Positions 24,654-32,338 of a DNA stretch of 64,000 nucleotides are shown here, piece by piece. Both the position numbers and the translations under genes were made by a program. The DNA is from Rarobacter incanus. Its GTDB lineage: Bacteria; Actinomycetota; Actinomycetes; Actinomycetales; Cellulomonadaceae. The notes beneath the pieces were generated by a model, which did not search any database, was not told the DNA's origin, and worked only from the letters and a program-made list of their open reading frames with translations. Position 1 is the first letter of the stretch, and every line of letters begins with the position of its first letter. The stretch lies in NCBI RefSeq assembly GCF_006715765.1, contig NZ_VFNV01000001.1, positions 1,240,001 to 1,304,000 on the forward strand, given 5' to 3'.

Positions 24654-24791
24654 ATGAGCGACGAAGCTGAGCCTACGAAGGGCAAGACCTGGTACGAACG
24701 TGACTATCCGGTTGTGGCAGCAGCGGTCTCTATCTGCCAGGAGAATCGATTCAACCGCGCCATGACCAAGGACGTCGCCCTCGCGGCGTGA
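24654..24791 (+). pseudogene. Truncated gene fragment (45 codons)
   Basis: ATG 24654 starts a natural-looking N-terminus, with KTWYERDYPVVAAAVSICQ followed by ENRFNRAMTKDVALAA, then stops at TGA 24789-24791. The charge pattern and the WYERDxPV start resemble the N-termini of winged-helix hypothetical proteins of mobile elements, so the rest seems to have been lost. Not assigned to a family. Confidence 0.3.
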
Positions 24792-24918
24792 CTACAACCT
24801 GTCACCTATCCGTGCAGCAGACCCCAGTTCTCGCCTGGCCACGCCGAGGACGTACGCCTGACGCACCCCTCAACCTTCTCTGCAGTGGATTGTCAGACGG
24901 TCAGGGCACGATGCCGCT

Positions 24919-25128
24919 ATGAGAGTTTCTGATGGCATTGACCTAGCAGCAGAGTCGGCACCACGACGAGTACTCCGCGCGATTGGGATCGCTATTGCGC
25001 TCGTCGGATTATCACCTACGGGCCGTGAGTGGGTCGCCCACATGTTCACCTGGTACGTCAAGGACAAGGCGGCGGGCATCCTCGAACAGTTCGCCCCGGT
25101 GTTCAGCGGGATCATTGTCCACCCCTAA
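24919..25128 (+). CDS. Small hypothetical protein with one possible membrane span
   Basis: 69 codons from ATG 24919: hydrophilic start, a hydrophobic stretch (VLRAIGIAIALVGLSP) and an amphipathic end (WYVKDKAAGILEQFAPVFSGIIV). No recognised family and no strong ribosome-binding site. Confidence 0.3.
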   Translation: MRVSDGIDLAAESAPRRVLRAIGIAIALVGLSPTGREWVAHMFTWYVKDKAAGILEQFAPVFSGIIVHP

Positions 25129-25268
25129 GCACGACCGCGGGTGTCCGCCCGGTAGACACCGAGCGCAGGGCCGAAGGACAGGTGGACGGTGCATTTCGAC
25201 GGGAACGATACGACGGGAGACGGGGCACTCGTCCCTCATTCAGTTCACTCCCAATATATACTCCTTTT

Positions 25269-25736
25269 ATGGACAATCTGGTTTCTCCGCCCCCGAACCC
25301 CGACGCAGCTCGCCTCATGGCCGCGGCCAGCTCCTTCATCCGCACCGCTGCCCGCACGACCGACCATCACCTACCCACTCTCGCAATGAGCGCGATGGCT
25401 CACCTTGAACGCCTGGGCAAAGCGCGCATTGGCGAACTGGCACGGTTGGAGCGGATCACTCAGCCTGCGATTACCGTTGCGATCAGGAAGCTCGAGGCGG
25501 CGGAACTGGTGGTGCGCAGCTCGGACCCCTGGGACGCGCGGGCTTGCGTTCTGTCGCTCACCCCGGCCGGGGTTGCCGAACTGGCCGCGTTCCGCGCCCG
25601 CGCGGACGAGACCATGTCGGCCGCGTTAGAGGGCCTCGCGGAGGCCGACCGCCAGAGGCTGACTGATGCAGCCGAACTGCTGGAGCTGCTCACCGACCGG
25701 TTCCCCGCCGCGTACTGGGAACACAGCCGCCGATAG
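25269..25736 (+). CDS. MarR-family transcriptional regulator
   Basis: 155-residue winged-helix regulator: helical start (AARLMAAASSFIRTAARTTDHHL), recognition region GELARLERITQPAITVAIRKLEAAELV and wing DPWDARACVLSLTPAGV, the standard MarR layout. ATG 25269 lies 6 nt after TATACT (25257-25262), a near-consensus -10, so the mRNA should be leaderless. No divergent or co-directional target gene is adjacent (iolG-like gene converges on it), so the regulon and ligand are unknown. Confidence 0.88.
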   Translation: MDNLVSPPPNPDAARLMAAASSFIRTAARTTDHHLPTLAMSAMAHLERLGKARIGELARLERITQPAITVAIRKLEAAELVVRSSDPWDARACVLSLTPAGVAELAAFRARADETMSAALEGLAEADRQRLTDAAELLELLTDRFPAAYWEHSRR

Positions 25737-25833
25737 CCCCCGGGCAAAGGCCGCAGCCCGGCTGCCTTCCGGCAGGTTGGGGCCAGGACCGGCCAAGTGG
25801 ATTGGGTCAAGGCCCACGGTTATAGTGCCAAAA

Positions 25834-25888
25834 GTGGCGGACGCCGCCGAGGCGCACAATCGCTGCGCTACTCGGCGGCGTCCGCCAC
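25834..25888. terminator. Bidirectional terminator hairpin (17-bp perfect stem)
   Basis: GTGGCGGACGCCGCCGA (25834-25850) and its exact complement (25872-25888) enclose a 21-nt loop between the converging MarR and dehydrogenase genes. A-rich sequence precedes it (CCAAAA), but there is no long T-run. Confidence 0.7.
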
Positions 25889-25972
25889 CAACAGACCCGC
25901 GCTCGACGCGCGGTTCACGTACTGCTACCCGAGCACCCGACCCATCGCTACGCGAGTCAGGACGCCCGCCGC

Positions 25973-26992
25973 CTACTTGTACAGGTCGGGCTTTTCGGGG
26001 ATGTTGATCTCGACGCGGCGCTTGTCGTGCAACGACGCCAGCGCTGCCTCGCCCGTAATGTTGGCAATGTAGCCATCCCAGGCGGTCGGGATAGCTGCGG
26101 GCCCGCCAGTGCGCGCGACCGACTGGAAGAACGCCTTGAACTCTTCGTTGTACGACTCTTCGAAGCGGGCGGTCCAGCTGGGGTCAATTTCCCGGGTGAT
26201 AGCCAGGTTCTTGCGGATCTCGGGCATGGCGGGGTCGGGCAGCGCGACGATCCCGGACTCCCCTACCAGGCGGCACTGGATGTCGTAGCCGTACTGGCAG
26301 TTGATGTTGATTTCGACGGTGATGATCGCACCGGATTCGGTCTCAACGATTGCCAGCTGCGGTTCGTCCAGGTCGGGCGCCGGGTTAAGCGAGTTGCGCT
26401 TGCCGATCTTCATCTCGATCGCCGCGTAGTTTTCGCCGAACAGCCACTGCATGACGTCGATCTCGTGAATAAACGTGTCAAGGATGACGTCATCGGTCTT
26501 GTAGTAGCTGGTGGCCGGCGCCGCGTTGTAGTGGCGGCAGTTCGACAGCAACAGGGATCCGATTTCGCCAGATTCGACGATCGCCTTGAGCCGGCGGTAT
26601 CCGGGGTCGTAGCGGCGGTTGAAGCCGACCTGCACGAACCGGCGGCCGGCGGCGACCTCGGCGTCAACGATCTTGCGGGATTCTTCCGACGTCTTGGTCA
26701 GCGGCTTTTCGGTGAGCACATTCTTGCCAATTTCGATGCACCGCAGAATCGGCTCCAGGTGAGCGTCATTGCGGGAGGCAACCACAACCACGTCGATTGC
26801 GTCGTCATCGATCAGTTCCTGCGCGGATCCGTAGACCTTCGCATCTACCTCGAAGTCGCTTACAGCCTTGCGGGCGGCCTCGTCCACAACATCAAATACG
26901 CCAGCGACGCGTCCCCCCGCAACTGTGTTGCGCACCCGCTCAATGTGATCGCGACCGATCGACCCGCACCCAATAAATCCAACGTTCAACAT
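25973..26992 (-). CDS. Gfo/Idh/MocA-family dehydrogenase (inositol 2-dehydrogenase-like)
   Basis: 339-residue NAD-dependent sugar/polyol dehydrogenase. Rossmann motif GFIGCGSIGRDH (5-16), the EKPL motif with catalytic Lys (about 95-98) and the DTFIHEIDVMQWL helix with catalytic Asp/His are all present. Overall layout resembles IolG, which oxidises myo-inositol to 2-keto-inositol, but relatives act on other cyclitols and sugars. It follows a GRP-type sugar transporter by 57 nt in the same direction, so uptake and oxidation of one substrate are probably linked. No other inositol genes are in the window. Confidence 0.85.
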   Translation of the reverse strand: MLNVGFIGCGSIGRDHIERVRNTVAGGRVAGVFDVVDEAARKAVSDFEVDAKVYGSAQELIDDDAIDVVVVASRNDAHLEPILRCIEIGKNVLTEKPLTKTSEESRKIVDAEVAAGRRFVQVGFNRRYDPGYRRLKAIVESGEIGSLLLSNCRHYNAAPATSYYKTDDVILDTFIHEIDVMQWLFGENYAAIEMKIGKRNSLNPAPDLDEPQLAIVETESGAIITVEININCQYGYDIQCRLVGESGIVALPDPAMPEIRKNLAITREIDPSWTARFEESYNEEFKAFFQSVARTGGPAAIPTAWDGYIANITGEAALASLHDKRRVEINIPEKPDLYK

Positions 26993-27049
26993 GTCAATTA
27001 GACCCTTCTAAAGATTATTTCGGCGAACCGTCACGGTTCGCCATCTGCC

Positions 27050-27958
27050 TTAGTTCTTGGTGACACCGATCAGGACGCCGCCGATAGCGACCAGCGCCAA
27101 CCCGGACAAAACGTAGATGAGTTCCTTCTTGGTCTTGCGTTCCTCCAGGATCAGCAACCCACCCAGCGTCGCGACGATGACGTTCATCTGCGATAGCGTC
27201 CACCCGACGGCGGCACCGTTGCGCTGCACCGAAATCAGCATGGTGAGGTTTGCCGCGGCGAAGCAAATACCGGTGAGCATGTTGGCCCAGCTCTTCTTGC
27301 CGAATACGCCGACTTCCCGATCGGTGGCCTCGCCCTTCTTCGACTGCATGTAGGCGATGATGATCGTCGTGATCACCATGACAACCGCCTGCGGGAAGAG
27401 CAGGTCAAGGGCATCGACTTTGAAGATCAGACCGGCGGTCGCGTAGAACACGAACGCAAGCGAGCTGAGCAGCAGGATCGAAAAACCCTTCTTGATGTTC
27501 GAAGCGTTGTCGATCTCCCCGGTTTCCGCGCCCTTTTCGCGGAAGGTCGTCATCCACACGCCGATGACCAAGAGCAGCAGGGCGGGCAGGCCCACGCCGA
27601 ACTGCCACCCGTTCTTCCACTCGTGGAAGAACAAAACGCCGACCAGGGTCGTGCCGAGCAGCTGAGTTCCAGTCGAGATCGGCATCGCGCGCGATACGCC
27701 CATGAGTTCGAACGAGCGGATCTGCAGGATCTGTCCTAGCGCCCAAGGAATACCATTGAGCAGCGCCGCCAAGATCAGCGAGGCCGTCCAGGCGTTCGCC
27801 GACGGTGGGCGAATAATGAGCACGGCCACGGCCACGACGAATGTCGTCAGCACCATACCCATCTGCTTGTTGGCGGTCCGACCACCGACTTTTTGCATGA
27901 CTATGCCCTGAACGCCCCACCCCAGCGCCGGCACCAGTCCGATCAGAATATCTGACAT
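27050..27958 (-). CDS. GRP/GlcU-type sugar transporter, ten membrane spans
   Basis: 302-residue secondary transporter of the glucose/ribose porter family (drug/metabolite transporter superfamily). Two repeated halves of about five helices are visible; LVPALGWGVQGIVMQKVGG at the start and MGVSRAMPISTGTQLLGTTLVGVLFFHEW are typical of GlcU/RhaT relatives. The start ATG 27958 is set by GGGAG 6 nt upstream; longer frames extend into non-coding sequence. First gene of a two-gene operon with the dehydrogenase. Substrate likely a monosaccharide or inositol. Confidence 0.85.
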   Translation of the reverse strand: MSDILIGLVPALGWGVQGIVMQKVGGRTANKQMGMVLTTFVVAVAVLIIRPPSANAWTASLILAALLNGIPWALGQILQIRSFELMGVSRAMPISTGTQLLGTTLVGVLFFHEWKNGWQFGVGLPALLLLVIGVWMTTFREKGAETGEIDNASNIKKGFSILLLSSLAFVFYATAGLIFKVDALDLLFPQAVVMVITTIIIAYMQSKKGEATDREVGVFGKKSWANMLTGICFAAANLTMLISVQRNGAAVGWTLSQMNVIVATLGGLLILEERKTKKELIYVLSGLALVAIGGVLIGVTKN

Positions 27959-28320
27959 CGTTGTCTCCCTCTGCCACAGCAATGCCCGGACGCCGGGCCG
28001 TAGATTCATCGTTCCAGGATTCATGGGATGACCGTAGGGCGAGAGTCCTATATTTGGCCCATCGGACGCAAACAAAACCGCCTTTATGTGCGCATTCAGA
28101 GTCCCGCAGTCGTAATGGAAGGCAATTGGCGACGAGGCCCGCCCCCCGCACACCCGGCCTTCGAACTAATGCGGCACCCGCGAAGCGCGCCACCCCCGCC
28201 ACAATTTGCTGCTCTCGCTCACGCCAAGAAGCGGAATCGGGAGTTTTAGATATTAATCCGTACGCGGGTGCCAACCTCGGTGGCGCTTGTACTGGGTTCG
28301 GCTACAAAGCACCGCAGCCA
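27959..28320. other. 362-nt intergenic region upstream of the sugar transporter
   Basis: It separates the transporter (start at 27958) from the 3' end of the DAHP synthase gene. 28200-28320 is the tail behind the synthase. I see no coding frame with credible composition; a minus-strand TATAGGACT near 28054-28046 might be part of the transporter promoter. Confidence 0.4.
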
Positions 28321-29391
28321 CTAACCACCCACCACGACCCGGCGTGCGCGCACCGCGGCAGCGAGTTCCCGCAACAAAGCTGCCGTGTCATCCCAGCCGA
28401 TGCACTTGTCTGTTATGGACTTTCCATAGACCAAGCCGCTCGGCGCGGGCGCTTGGTTCCCGGCCTCGATGAAGCTTTCGAGCATGATCCCGAAGATCCC
28501 CTCGTTGCCGGCCGCGATGGAGGCGGCGAGTTCCCGCGCCACCTCTGCCTGCCGCACCTCGGACTTTCCGGAATTTCCGTGCGAGGCATCGACGACCAGG
28601 CGGGGGGGCAGTCCACCAGCGACACCGAGCTCATTGGCGGCCGCGACGGAGGCATCATCGTAGTTGGGGCCGTGGGCGCCGCCCCGCAATATGATGTGGC
28701 AGTCGGGGTTCCCTGAGGTTTCCACCGCCGCCGCGCGCCCTTGCGGATCGATCCCGAAGAAGACGTGAGAACTCGCCGCTGTGATACAGCCGTCGACCGC
28801 CGCCTGCACGGACCCTTCGGTCGCGTTCTTGAAGCCGACCGGCATGGACAGCCCGGACGCTAGCTGCCTGTGAACTTGGCTTTCGGGGTTCCTGGCCCCG
28901 ATTGCACCCCATGAAACCGCGTCAGCGATGTACTGGGGGCTGGTTGGCTCCAAGAACTCGTTAGCGGCCGGCACGCCCGCGGCCAGGACATCGAGCAACA
29001 CCCGGCGGGCCAACCGCAGACCCTTGGTGATGTCGTGGCTCCCATCCAAATTCGGGTCGTTGATCAGGCCCTTCCAGCCGACGGTGGTGCGCGGCTTTTC
29101 AAAGTAGACCCGCATCACAACGACCAGGTCGTCCTGCAACTGAGGGATCATGGCAGCGAGTCGCTGCGCGTAGTCGATTGCAGCCGCTGGATCGTGAATC
29201 GAACACGGGCCGACGACAACAACCAACCGGTCGTCATCTCCGTGCAGAACCGCACGGATGTCGTCGCGGCCTCGCGCCACGACATCGGATGCTGCGTCGC
29301 CCAGTGGTAGCTCGGCCAGCATCTGCGCCGGGGAGGGCAGTGCCTCCAGGGCGCGAACGTGCAAATCGGACGTTATGGCTGGGGCGTTCAT
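28321..29391 (-). CDS. DAHP synthase, class I (AroF/AroG type)
   Basis: 356-residue 3-deoxy-D-arabino-heptulosonate 7-phosphate synthase, first step of the shikimate pathway (phosphoenolpyruvate + erythrose 4-phosphate). Recognisable elements: VVVGPCSIHD (58-67), RVYFEKPRTTVGWKGLINDP (93-112), metal ligand Cys in GPCS, ILRGG and VDASHGNSGK (about 267-276), and the final GKSITDKCIGW. This is the microbial class Ia type, usually feedback-inhibited by one aromatic amino acid. It lies behind an aromatic leader peptide and hairpin, so it is probably also controlled by transcription attenuation. Confidence 0.95.
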   Translation of the reverse strand: MNAPAITSDLHVRALEALPSPAQMLAELPLGDAASDVVARGRDDIRAVLHGDDDRLVVVVGPCSIHDPAAAIDYAQRLAAMIPQLQDDLVVVMRVYFEKPRTTVGWKGLINDPNLDGSHDITKGLRLARRVLLDVLAAGVPAANEFLEPTSPQYIADAVSWGAIGARNPESQVHRQLASGLSMPVGFKNATEGSVQAAVDGCITAASSHVFFGIDPQGRAAAVETSGNPDCHIILRGGAHGPNYDDASVAAANELGVAGGLPPRLVVDASHGNSGKSEVRQAEVARELAASIAAGNEGIFGIMLESFIEAGNQAPAPSGLVYGKSITDKCIGWDDTAALLRELAAAVRARRVVVGG

Positions 29392-29481
29392 CGGTGTTCC
29401 ATTCTTCAGCGGTCGGACTGCGGTTGAGGTCGGTCAGCCCGGTGCGGCGCTGTGACTCGCGGAGCCCGTCTGACATGACGA

Positions 29482-29514
29482 AGGGCCCGGCACGCAACTT
29501 GCGGCCAAGGCCCT
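29482..29514 (-). terminator. Attenuator hairpin upstream of DAHP synthase
   Basis: On the minus strand AGGGCC-TT-GGC (29514-29504) pairs with GCC-G-GGCCCT (29491-29482) around GCAAGTTGC, followed by TCGTC rather than a T-run. It lies between the leader stop (29537) and the synthase start (29391). A second set of repeats, GGCTCC at 29570-29565, GGAGCC at 29560-29555 and GGAGCC at 29523-29518, allows alternative pairings. Confidence 0.55.
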
Positions 29515-29536
29515 GGTGGCTCCGGGTGGATTGTGG

Positions 29537-29602
29537 TCAGGCGCTCACCTGCACGGCTCCACCGGGAGCCTGCATAAAGCGATACCAACGATTTCCGGTC
29601 AC
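29537..29602 (-). CDS. Aromatic leader peptide (21 residues, contains Trp-Tyr-Arg-Phe)
   Basis: GTG 29602 opens a 22-codon frame ending TGA at 29537. Residues 4-10 read NRWYRFM: all three aromatic amino acids lie within four codons. TACGAT (29614-29609) sits 6 nt upstream, so the mRNA would begin at or next to this GTG (leaderless). The synthase that makes precursors of these amino acids starts 145 nt downstream, past a strong hairpin. This is the architecture of ribosome-mediated attenuation, as described for the aroR leader before aroF in Corynebacterium glutamicum. Expression of the peptide is inferred. Confidence 0.6.
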   Translation of the reverse strand: MTGNRWYRFMQAPGGAVQVSA

Positions 29603-29608
29603 GCCAAC

Positions 29609-29614
29609 ATCGTA
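29609..29614 (-). promoter_or_regulatory. -10 element of the DAHP synthase leader transcript
   Basis: TACGAT on the minus strand fits the TANNNT form seen before many genes here, 6 nt from the leader GTG. A possible -35 (TTGAAA) is about 20 nt further up, a long spacing. Confidence 0.45.
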
Positions 29615-29710
29615 GCACCGATCGCAACAATGGCTTTCAACCCCGAGTTTTGCGAAAAGAGCACACCCGGACCTTTTGCAGCGCCACGGCGCGGGTCGGT
29701 CGGTGCCCCC

Positions 29711-30547
29711 CTAACGTTCCAACACGACGGACGCCTCCGAGGTGTAATCCAGGAAAGTGAACGATTCTTGCAGGTAGAGCTCGATCTCGGTCGCGGTGTG
29801 CGCCAAGTACCCGATCGACACGTCCTGCCCCAGCGTGAGCTCCAGGTCCCCGCCGCGCGTTGTGACCAGATATCCGCCGGTAATCGCCGGGGCCCACACG
29901 ACGCGCTCGACCAGGCGTTCCAAAAGCTCGCGGATCGGATACCCATGGTCGCGCGTTTCCGACACTTCGGTGTAAAGATCCGCATCGAGCACAAGCGCGT
30001 AAGGGCCATCCACGCCCGCCAACCGCAGCACCGTCAGCGCCTTTGCTACCGTATCGGGAAGGTCGCGAGGATCCTGCGGAAGCTTGACGGGAGCGTTGCT
30101 GGACCCGGCACGGATGCCGCGGATCTGGGCTTGCGAGTACCCCTCAAAGATTGCCTTGTCTTCGGCCCGCGCCAGCAACGCCGCAGCGTCCTTGACCGGC
30201 TGCCAATCCGAATCGTTCGCTCCGCGCAACACGTCATCGACCGCCTCACGGGTCACGGTGAACGGCACGCGCAACTCGACTAGCGGAGCCACCTGCCGCA
30301 ACCGGCTCGTGATGCCCGCGGCGGGCGGTTCGATGCCACGCAGGTGCCCGGTGCTGCGCGCGGCCTCGTCTTGGCCAACCGGCCCGACCACATCGACGAT
30401 CCGCCGCCCCGCAACGTTGCGGGTGAAAGTCCGCTGCGCCTCTTCGGCGATTTGTTGCCAGGCCAGATCCGTAATCGGCGCAAGCCATCGGTGCAGATTC
30501 GACGCTCCCACGGTGGGCGTTTCCAAGTTTGATCCCTGATCGGTCAT
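29711..30547 (-). CDS. Family 1 encapsulin shell protein
   Basis: 278-residue HK97-fold protein of the linocin M18/CFP29 family that self-assembles into an icosahedral nanocompartment. Conserved blocks: NLHRWLAPITDLAWQQIAEEA, RTFTRNVAGRRIVDV (8-46), LVELRVPFTV, RAEDKAIFEGY, GPYALVLDADLYTEV, ILTTR-like YLVTTRGGDLELTLGQD and the final SIGYLAHTATEIELYLQESFTF. ATG 30547 overlaps the stop of the DyP gene as ATGA, so shell and cargo are translationally coupled. The upstream enzyme carries a typical cargo-loading tail. Confidence 0.96.
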   Translation of the reverse strand: MTDQGSNLETPTVGASNLHRWLAPITDLAWQQIAEEAQRTFTRNVAGRRIVDVVGPVGQDEAARSTGHLRGIEPPAAGITSRLRQVAPLVELRVPFTVTREAVDDVLRGANDSDWQPVKDAAALLARAEDKAIFEGYSQAQIRGIRAGSSNAPVKLPQDPRDLPDTVAKALTVLRLAGVDGPYALVLDADLYTEVSETRDHGYPIRELLERLVERVVWAPAITGGYLVTTRGGDLELTLGQDVSIGYLAHTATEIELYLQESFTFLDYTSEASVVLER

Positions 30548-31644
30548 TTCCGGTCTCCCTTCAGGCTGCCGATACCGAGCGATTCGGTTTCGGTTCGAGA
30601 TAGCGCCGCAACGCTGCCAGCCGCGCCCGCGCCCGCGCTGGCTCGCGTGGCCCCCGCCAGAGCGTTTGGCAGGTCCTCTAATTGATCCAACGTTGGCACG
30701 TAGAAAACTGTTCCGGTTTGCGCAGTCGAAACGTCCAAGATTCGGTCGTAATTGCCGGCCGGCTCGCCCACAAACATGCGCTGCAGCATCAATTCGGTGA
30801 CCCACAGCTTGCCCGAGTACGCAATGTAGAACGTTCCGTACTCGCCCGTAGCCGGGTCGCCGAACGCCATGTTGTCGCGAAGGATCGCTTCCTCGGAACC
30901 GTCCGGTCCGGCGATCGTATTGAGGCTGACATGCGAATTCGACGGCTGCTCGTCATCGCCAAGTTCAATGTCATCGACCTTGGTGCGACCTATGACCCGC
31001 TCTTGCTCCTCCGTCGAGAGCGAGTTCCAGGCCGCCAAATCGTGGACGTATTTTTGCACGACGACGTAGCTCCCCCCGGCGAAGCCGGGGTCCTCGTCCC
31101 TATCGATGAGGGCCGCCCGAACAGCGGATCTGCCGGTCGGGTTCTCGGTTCCGTCGACAAATCCGAGCAGATCGCGCGAATCGAAATACCTAAATCCGGT
31201 CGTGGACGATGCGACCGTGACGCTTCCGCCGAACGCCGCGAGCGCCTGCCGCACCAGTTCGAATACCAAATCCTGGCGGTTGGCGCGCACGTGCAACAAG
31301 ATGTCGCCGCTCGTTGCGGGTGCGTTGTGAGCTGCGCCGCGGATTGGCACGAATTCATGCAATTCAGATGGACGAGGCCCGCCCTCCCCATGGATGCGAT
31401 CCCACAGCGCGGAACCGATACCCGCGATGCAAGAAAGGTCGGCGGCCGGCTCCCTGAATCCGACGGATCGCACCAGCGCGTTGATGTCCGAAACGGTCGC
31501 AACCGCCTCCCGCAGGTCCGCGTCGGCGGGCCCCACCTCAAGGACTACGAACATCGCGGAGGTGGTAAGTGGGGTGACGATCGCCTGCGATTCCGGAATG
31601 TCCGCGGGGGGCTGGTCGGCAGATGTCGTCGCGTCGAGTGGCAC
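30544..31644 (-). CDS. DyP-type haem peroxidase, encapsulin cargo
   Basis: 366-residue dye-decolourising peroxidase. GFVDGTENPTG (161-171) holds the catalytic D164; H238 (SNSHVSLN) is the likely proximal haem ligand and R256 the distal Arg. The C-terminus, after an Ala/Gly-rich linker, ends in LGIGSLKGDRK (356-366); LGIGSLKG is the canonical encapsulin-targeting peptide. The enzyme should therefore be packed inside the shell encoded 4 nt downstream, oxidising substrates with H2O2. GTG 31644 is preceded by TAGGCT (31656-31651) and 6 nt, fitting a leaderless start. No Tat or Sec signal. Confidence 0.96.
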   Translation of the reverse strand: MPLDATTSADQPPADIPESQAIVTPLTTSAMFVVLEVGPADADLREAVATVSDINALVRSVGFREPAADLSCIAGIGSALWDRIHGEGGPRPSELHEFVPIRGAAHNAPATSGDILLHVRANRQDLVFELVRQALAAFGGSVTVASSTTGFRYFDSRDLLGFVDGTENPTGRSAVRAALIDRDEDPGFAGGSYVVVQKYVHDLAAWNSLSTEEQERVIGRTKVDDIELGDDEQPSNSHVSLNTIAGPDGSEEAILRDNMAFGDPATGEYGTFYIAYSGKLWVTELMLQRMFVGEPAGNYDRILDVSTAQTGTVFYVPTLDQLEDLPNALAGATRASAGAGAAGSVAALSRTETESLGIGSLKGDRK

Positions 31645-31681
31645 GCATCAAGCCTAGGCGCAATCGCGCGCCGATGCGTGG

Positions 31682-32338
31682 CTACTCGCGGACGCGCCAC
31701 CCGGCAGCGACGATAAGGGCAGCTAGTTGCACCCGGTTTCCGGCCTCCGACTTCGCCAGAATGGTTACCAGGTGCGACTTGACTGTGGTCTCGGACACAA
31801 AGAACTCCCTGGCGATTTCGGCGTTGGTCTTTCCCTGCGCCACGGCGACCGCGATTTGGCGTTCGCGTTCGCTCAGTTCCTGTAGTCGCGCGGCAGCCTC
31901 GCGTTGATGGCGCGTCCCAGCGGAATTGCGCACAGACTCGATCACCACGCGCGCCGCGCGCGGCGACAGCGCCCCGTTGCCGGCCGCCACCTGCCGAACC
32001 GCCTCGATGATCTCTTCGGGTCCGGACGTCTTCGCCAACAAGCCATCCGCGCCCGCGGTCATCGCATCCATGATCGCTGCCTCGGTGTCGAATGACGTCA
32101 ATGCGATTATCCCCGGCGGGTTGTCCAGTTCCAGGACGCGCTTCGTCGCTTCGATGCCGTCCATCCGTTCCATCCGCAGGTCCATCAGCACAACGTCCGG
32201 ACGCATGGAGCGCACCAACGCAACCGCCTCGTCGCCGTCGCGGGCGACCGCGGGCACCTCGATGCCGGCAGATTCCAGGATCCTCTTCAGTAACTGCAAC
32301 GTCAACGCATCATCGTCAATGATCGCTACGCGTATCAC
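31682..32338 (-). CDS. NarL/LuxR-family response regulator
   Basis: 218-residue regulator: receiver domain with DDD (8-10), phospho-acceptor D53 (VVLMDLRM) and Thr/Lys switch (ALTSFDT, LLAKTSG), then a LuxR-type helix-turn-helix (LSERERQIAVAVAQGKTNAEIAREFFVSETTVKSHLVTILAKSE). GTG 32338 overlaps the kinase stop (GTGA), so kinase and regulator are coupled. It ends 37 nt before the GTG of the DyP gene on the same strand, but the DyP gene has its own promoter-like element. Target genes unknown. Confidence 0.93.
   Translation of the reverse strand: MIRVAIIDDDALTLQLLKRILESAGIEVPAVARDGDEAVALVRSMRPDVVLMDLRMERMDGIEATKRVLELDNPPGIIALTSFDTEAAIMDAMTAGADGLLAKTSGPEEIIEAVRQVAAGNGALSPRAARVVIESVRNSAGTRHQREAAARLQELSERERQIAVAVAQGKTNAEIAREFFVSETTVKSHLVTILAKSEAGNRVQLAALIVAAGWRVRE

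Larger units (their letters stand above)
24207..25256. other. Gene-poor stretch with fragments
   Basis: About 1 kb with no confident full gene. Minus strand 24540-24430 reads a protein-like segment (LDHVDSEERYGVYAFLE, then ARGDNDPFASL) that breaks by frameshift before a short end DYYGQPASE-stop, suggesting a decayed gene. 24654-24791 and 24919-25128 are listed separately. Codon bias is mixed. The stretch joins the HTH-PIN pair to the core chromosome and looks like the scar of an inserted element. Confidence 0.4.

Noticed and set aside
26027-27001. Plus-strand frame of 324 codons
   Set aside because: Mirror of the inositol-type dehydrogenase on the minus strand, which has clear motifs.
29234-29497. 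Minus-strand frame of 87 codons over the DAHP synthase start
   Set aside because: Overlaps the true start in another frame, no ribosome-binding site and no motif.
30682-31716. Plus-strand frame of 344 codons
   Set aside because: Antisense shadow of the DyP peroxidase gene.
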